Shown here: piece after piece, positions 13,498 to 13,725 of the stretch
How positions within the stretch are numbered: the stretch's first letter is position 1
Layout: every line of letters begins with the position of its first letter
Assembly: GCA_031289935.1 (NCBI GenBank)
Contig: JAITON010000005.1
Location: forward strand, 1-13,725
Direction of reading: 5' to 3'
DNA: 13,725 bases
Source: Treponema sp.
GTDB lineage: Bacteria; Spirochaetota; Spirochaetia; Treponematales; Breznakiellaceae
Notes under the pieces: model-generated
What the model was told of the DNA's origin: nothing
The model's input: only the letters and a program-made list of their open reading frames with translations
The model's database searches: none
Made by a program: the position numbers and the translations under genes

Positions 13498-13714
13498 ACT
13501 TCCCTTGGGCGGCATTTTTTGCCACCGCCGCCCCCCAGGCGGTTTTTTCCAGCGGGATGAGAGAGGGATTAGCGTATTGGTGCAGGCTCCCGTACGCCTT
13601 ATTCAAAGCCTCGTGATTTACCTTAGGTTTGGTTGCCCGCGCCGGCTTAATGGGCATGATGATGATTTCCACCTGGCCGTGGCGCATATCATCGGGAATA
13701 TCAATAAAAGGCAT
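13472..13714 (-). CDS. Putative antitoxin of the second PIN pair, 5' end uncertain
   Basis: At least 80 residues. The N-terminal part contains a beta-strand-like VEIIIMPI after IPDD, as in small MazE/AbrB-like or related antitoxins. The remainder (ALNKAYGSLHQYANPSLIPLEKTAWGAAV) is an amphipathic tail that should bind the toxin. It overlaps the toxin start by 26 bp. The frame stays open upstream of ATG 13714 to the window edge, and in similar antitoxins residues comparable to RLMPFIDIPDD are internal, so the gene probably begins outside the window and is listed here as partial. Confidence 0.65.
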   Translation of the reverse strand: MPFIDIPDDMRHGQVEIIIMPIKPARATKPKVNHEALNKAYGSLHQYANPSLIPLEKTAWGAAVAKNAAQGKYGPQPDIA

Positions 13715-13725
13715 AAGGCGTTTCA

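Overview
The window is a GC-rich bacterial chromosomal segment whose protein set suggests a spirochaete, most likely a relative of the termite-gut or other host-associated Treponema. This is inference from the general look of the Lon, NrnA, IlvE and two-component proteins; no rRNA or other taxonomic marker is present. There is no tRNA, rRNA, complete insertion sequence or CRISPR array.

Layout. 1-444 is non-coding: a hairpin resembling an IS200/IS605-type end, a strong intrinsic terminator facing the minus strand, and a candidate promoter for 445. 445-1856 (+) is a two-gene operon (small exported protein, then an NrnA-type DHH phosphoesterase). 1947-2774 (+) is an enlarged sigma-70-family factor. 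It is followed by rlmJ (2802-3683, 23S rRNA methyltransferase) and a GT4 glycosyltransferase broken by a one-base frameshift (3776-4938). ilvE (5002-6111, -) and lon (6674-9100, +) diverge from a 562-bp intergenic region. That region holds about twelve 22-bp direct repeats, eleven of which centre on the palindrome CGTACG. arfB (9212-9661, -) converges with lon. An OmpR-type response regulator and its histidine kinase (9794-12066, +) overlap by 4 bp. From 12137 on the window is accessory: a DUF2281/PIN toxin-antitoxin pair (+), a 159-bp duplicate of the kinase 3' end, and a second PIN toxin-antitoxin pair (-) running off the right edge.

How the parts fit. Most genes are housekeeping: nanoRNA turnover, rRNA methylation, branched-chain amino-acid metabolism, proteolysis and ribosome rescue. 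Their order looks like ordinary chromosomal backbone. Unusual structure is concentrated in three places. (i) The phased 22-bp CGTACG array between ilvE and lon. (ii) The end of the histidine kinase, where a complete toxin-antitoxin operon sits between two 98%-identical copies of the kinase 3' end, so the kinase stays intact. (iii) Short in-frame repeats (12 or 15 bp units) inside RlmJ and at four places in the kinase. Two genes (the glycosyltransferase and the DUF2281 antitoxin) have promoter-like -10 boxes only 6-7 nt before their ATG and may be leaderless.
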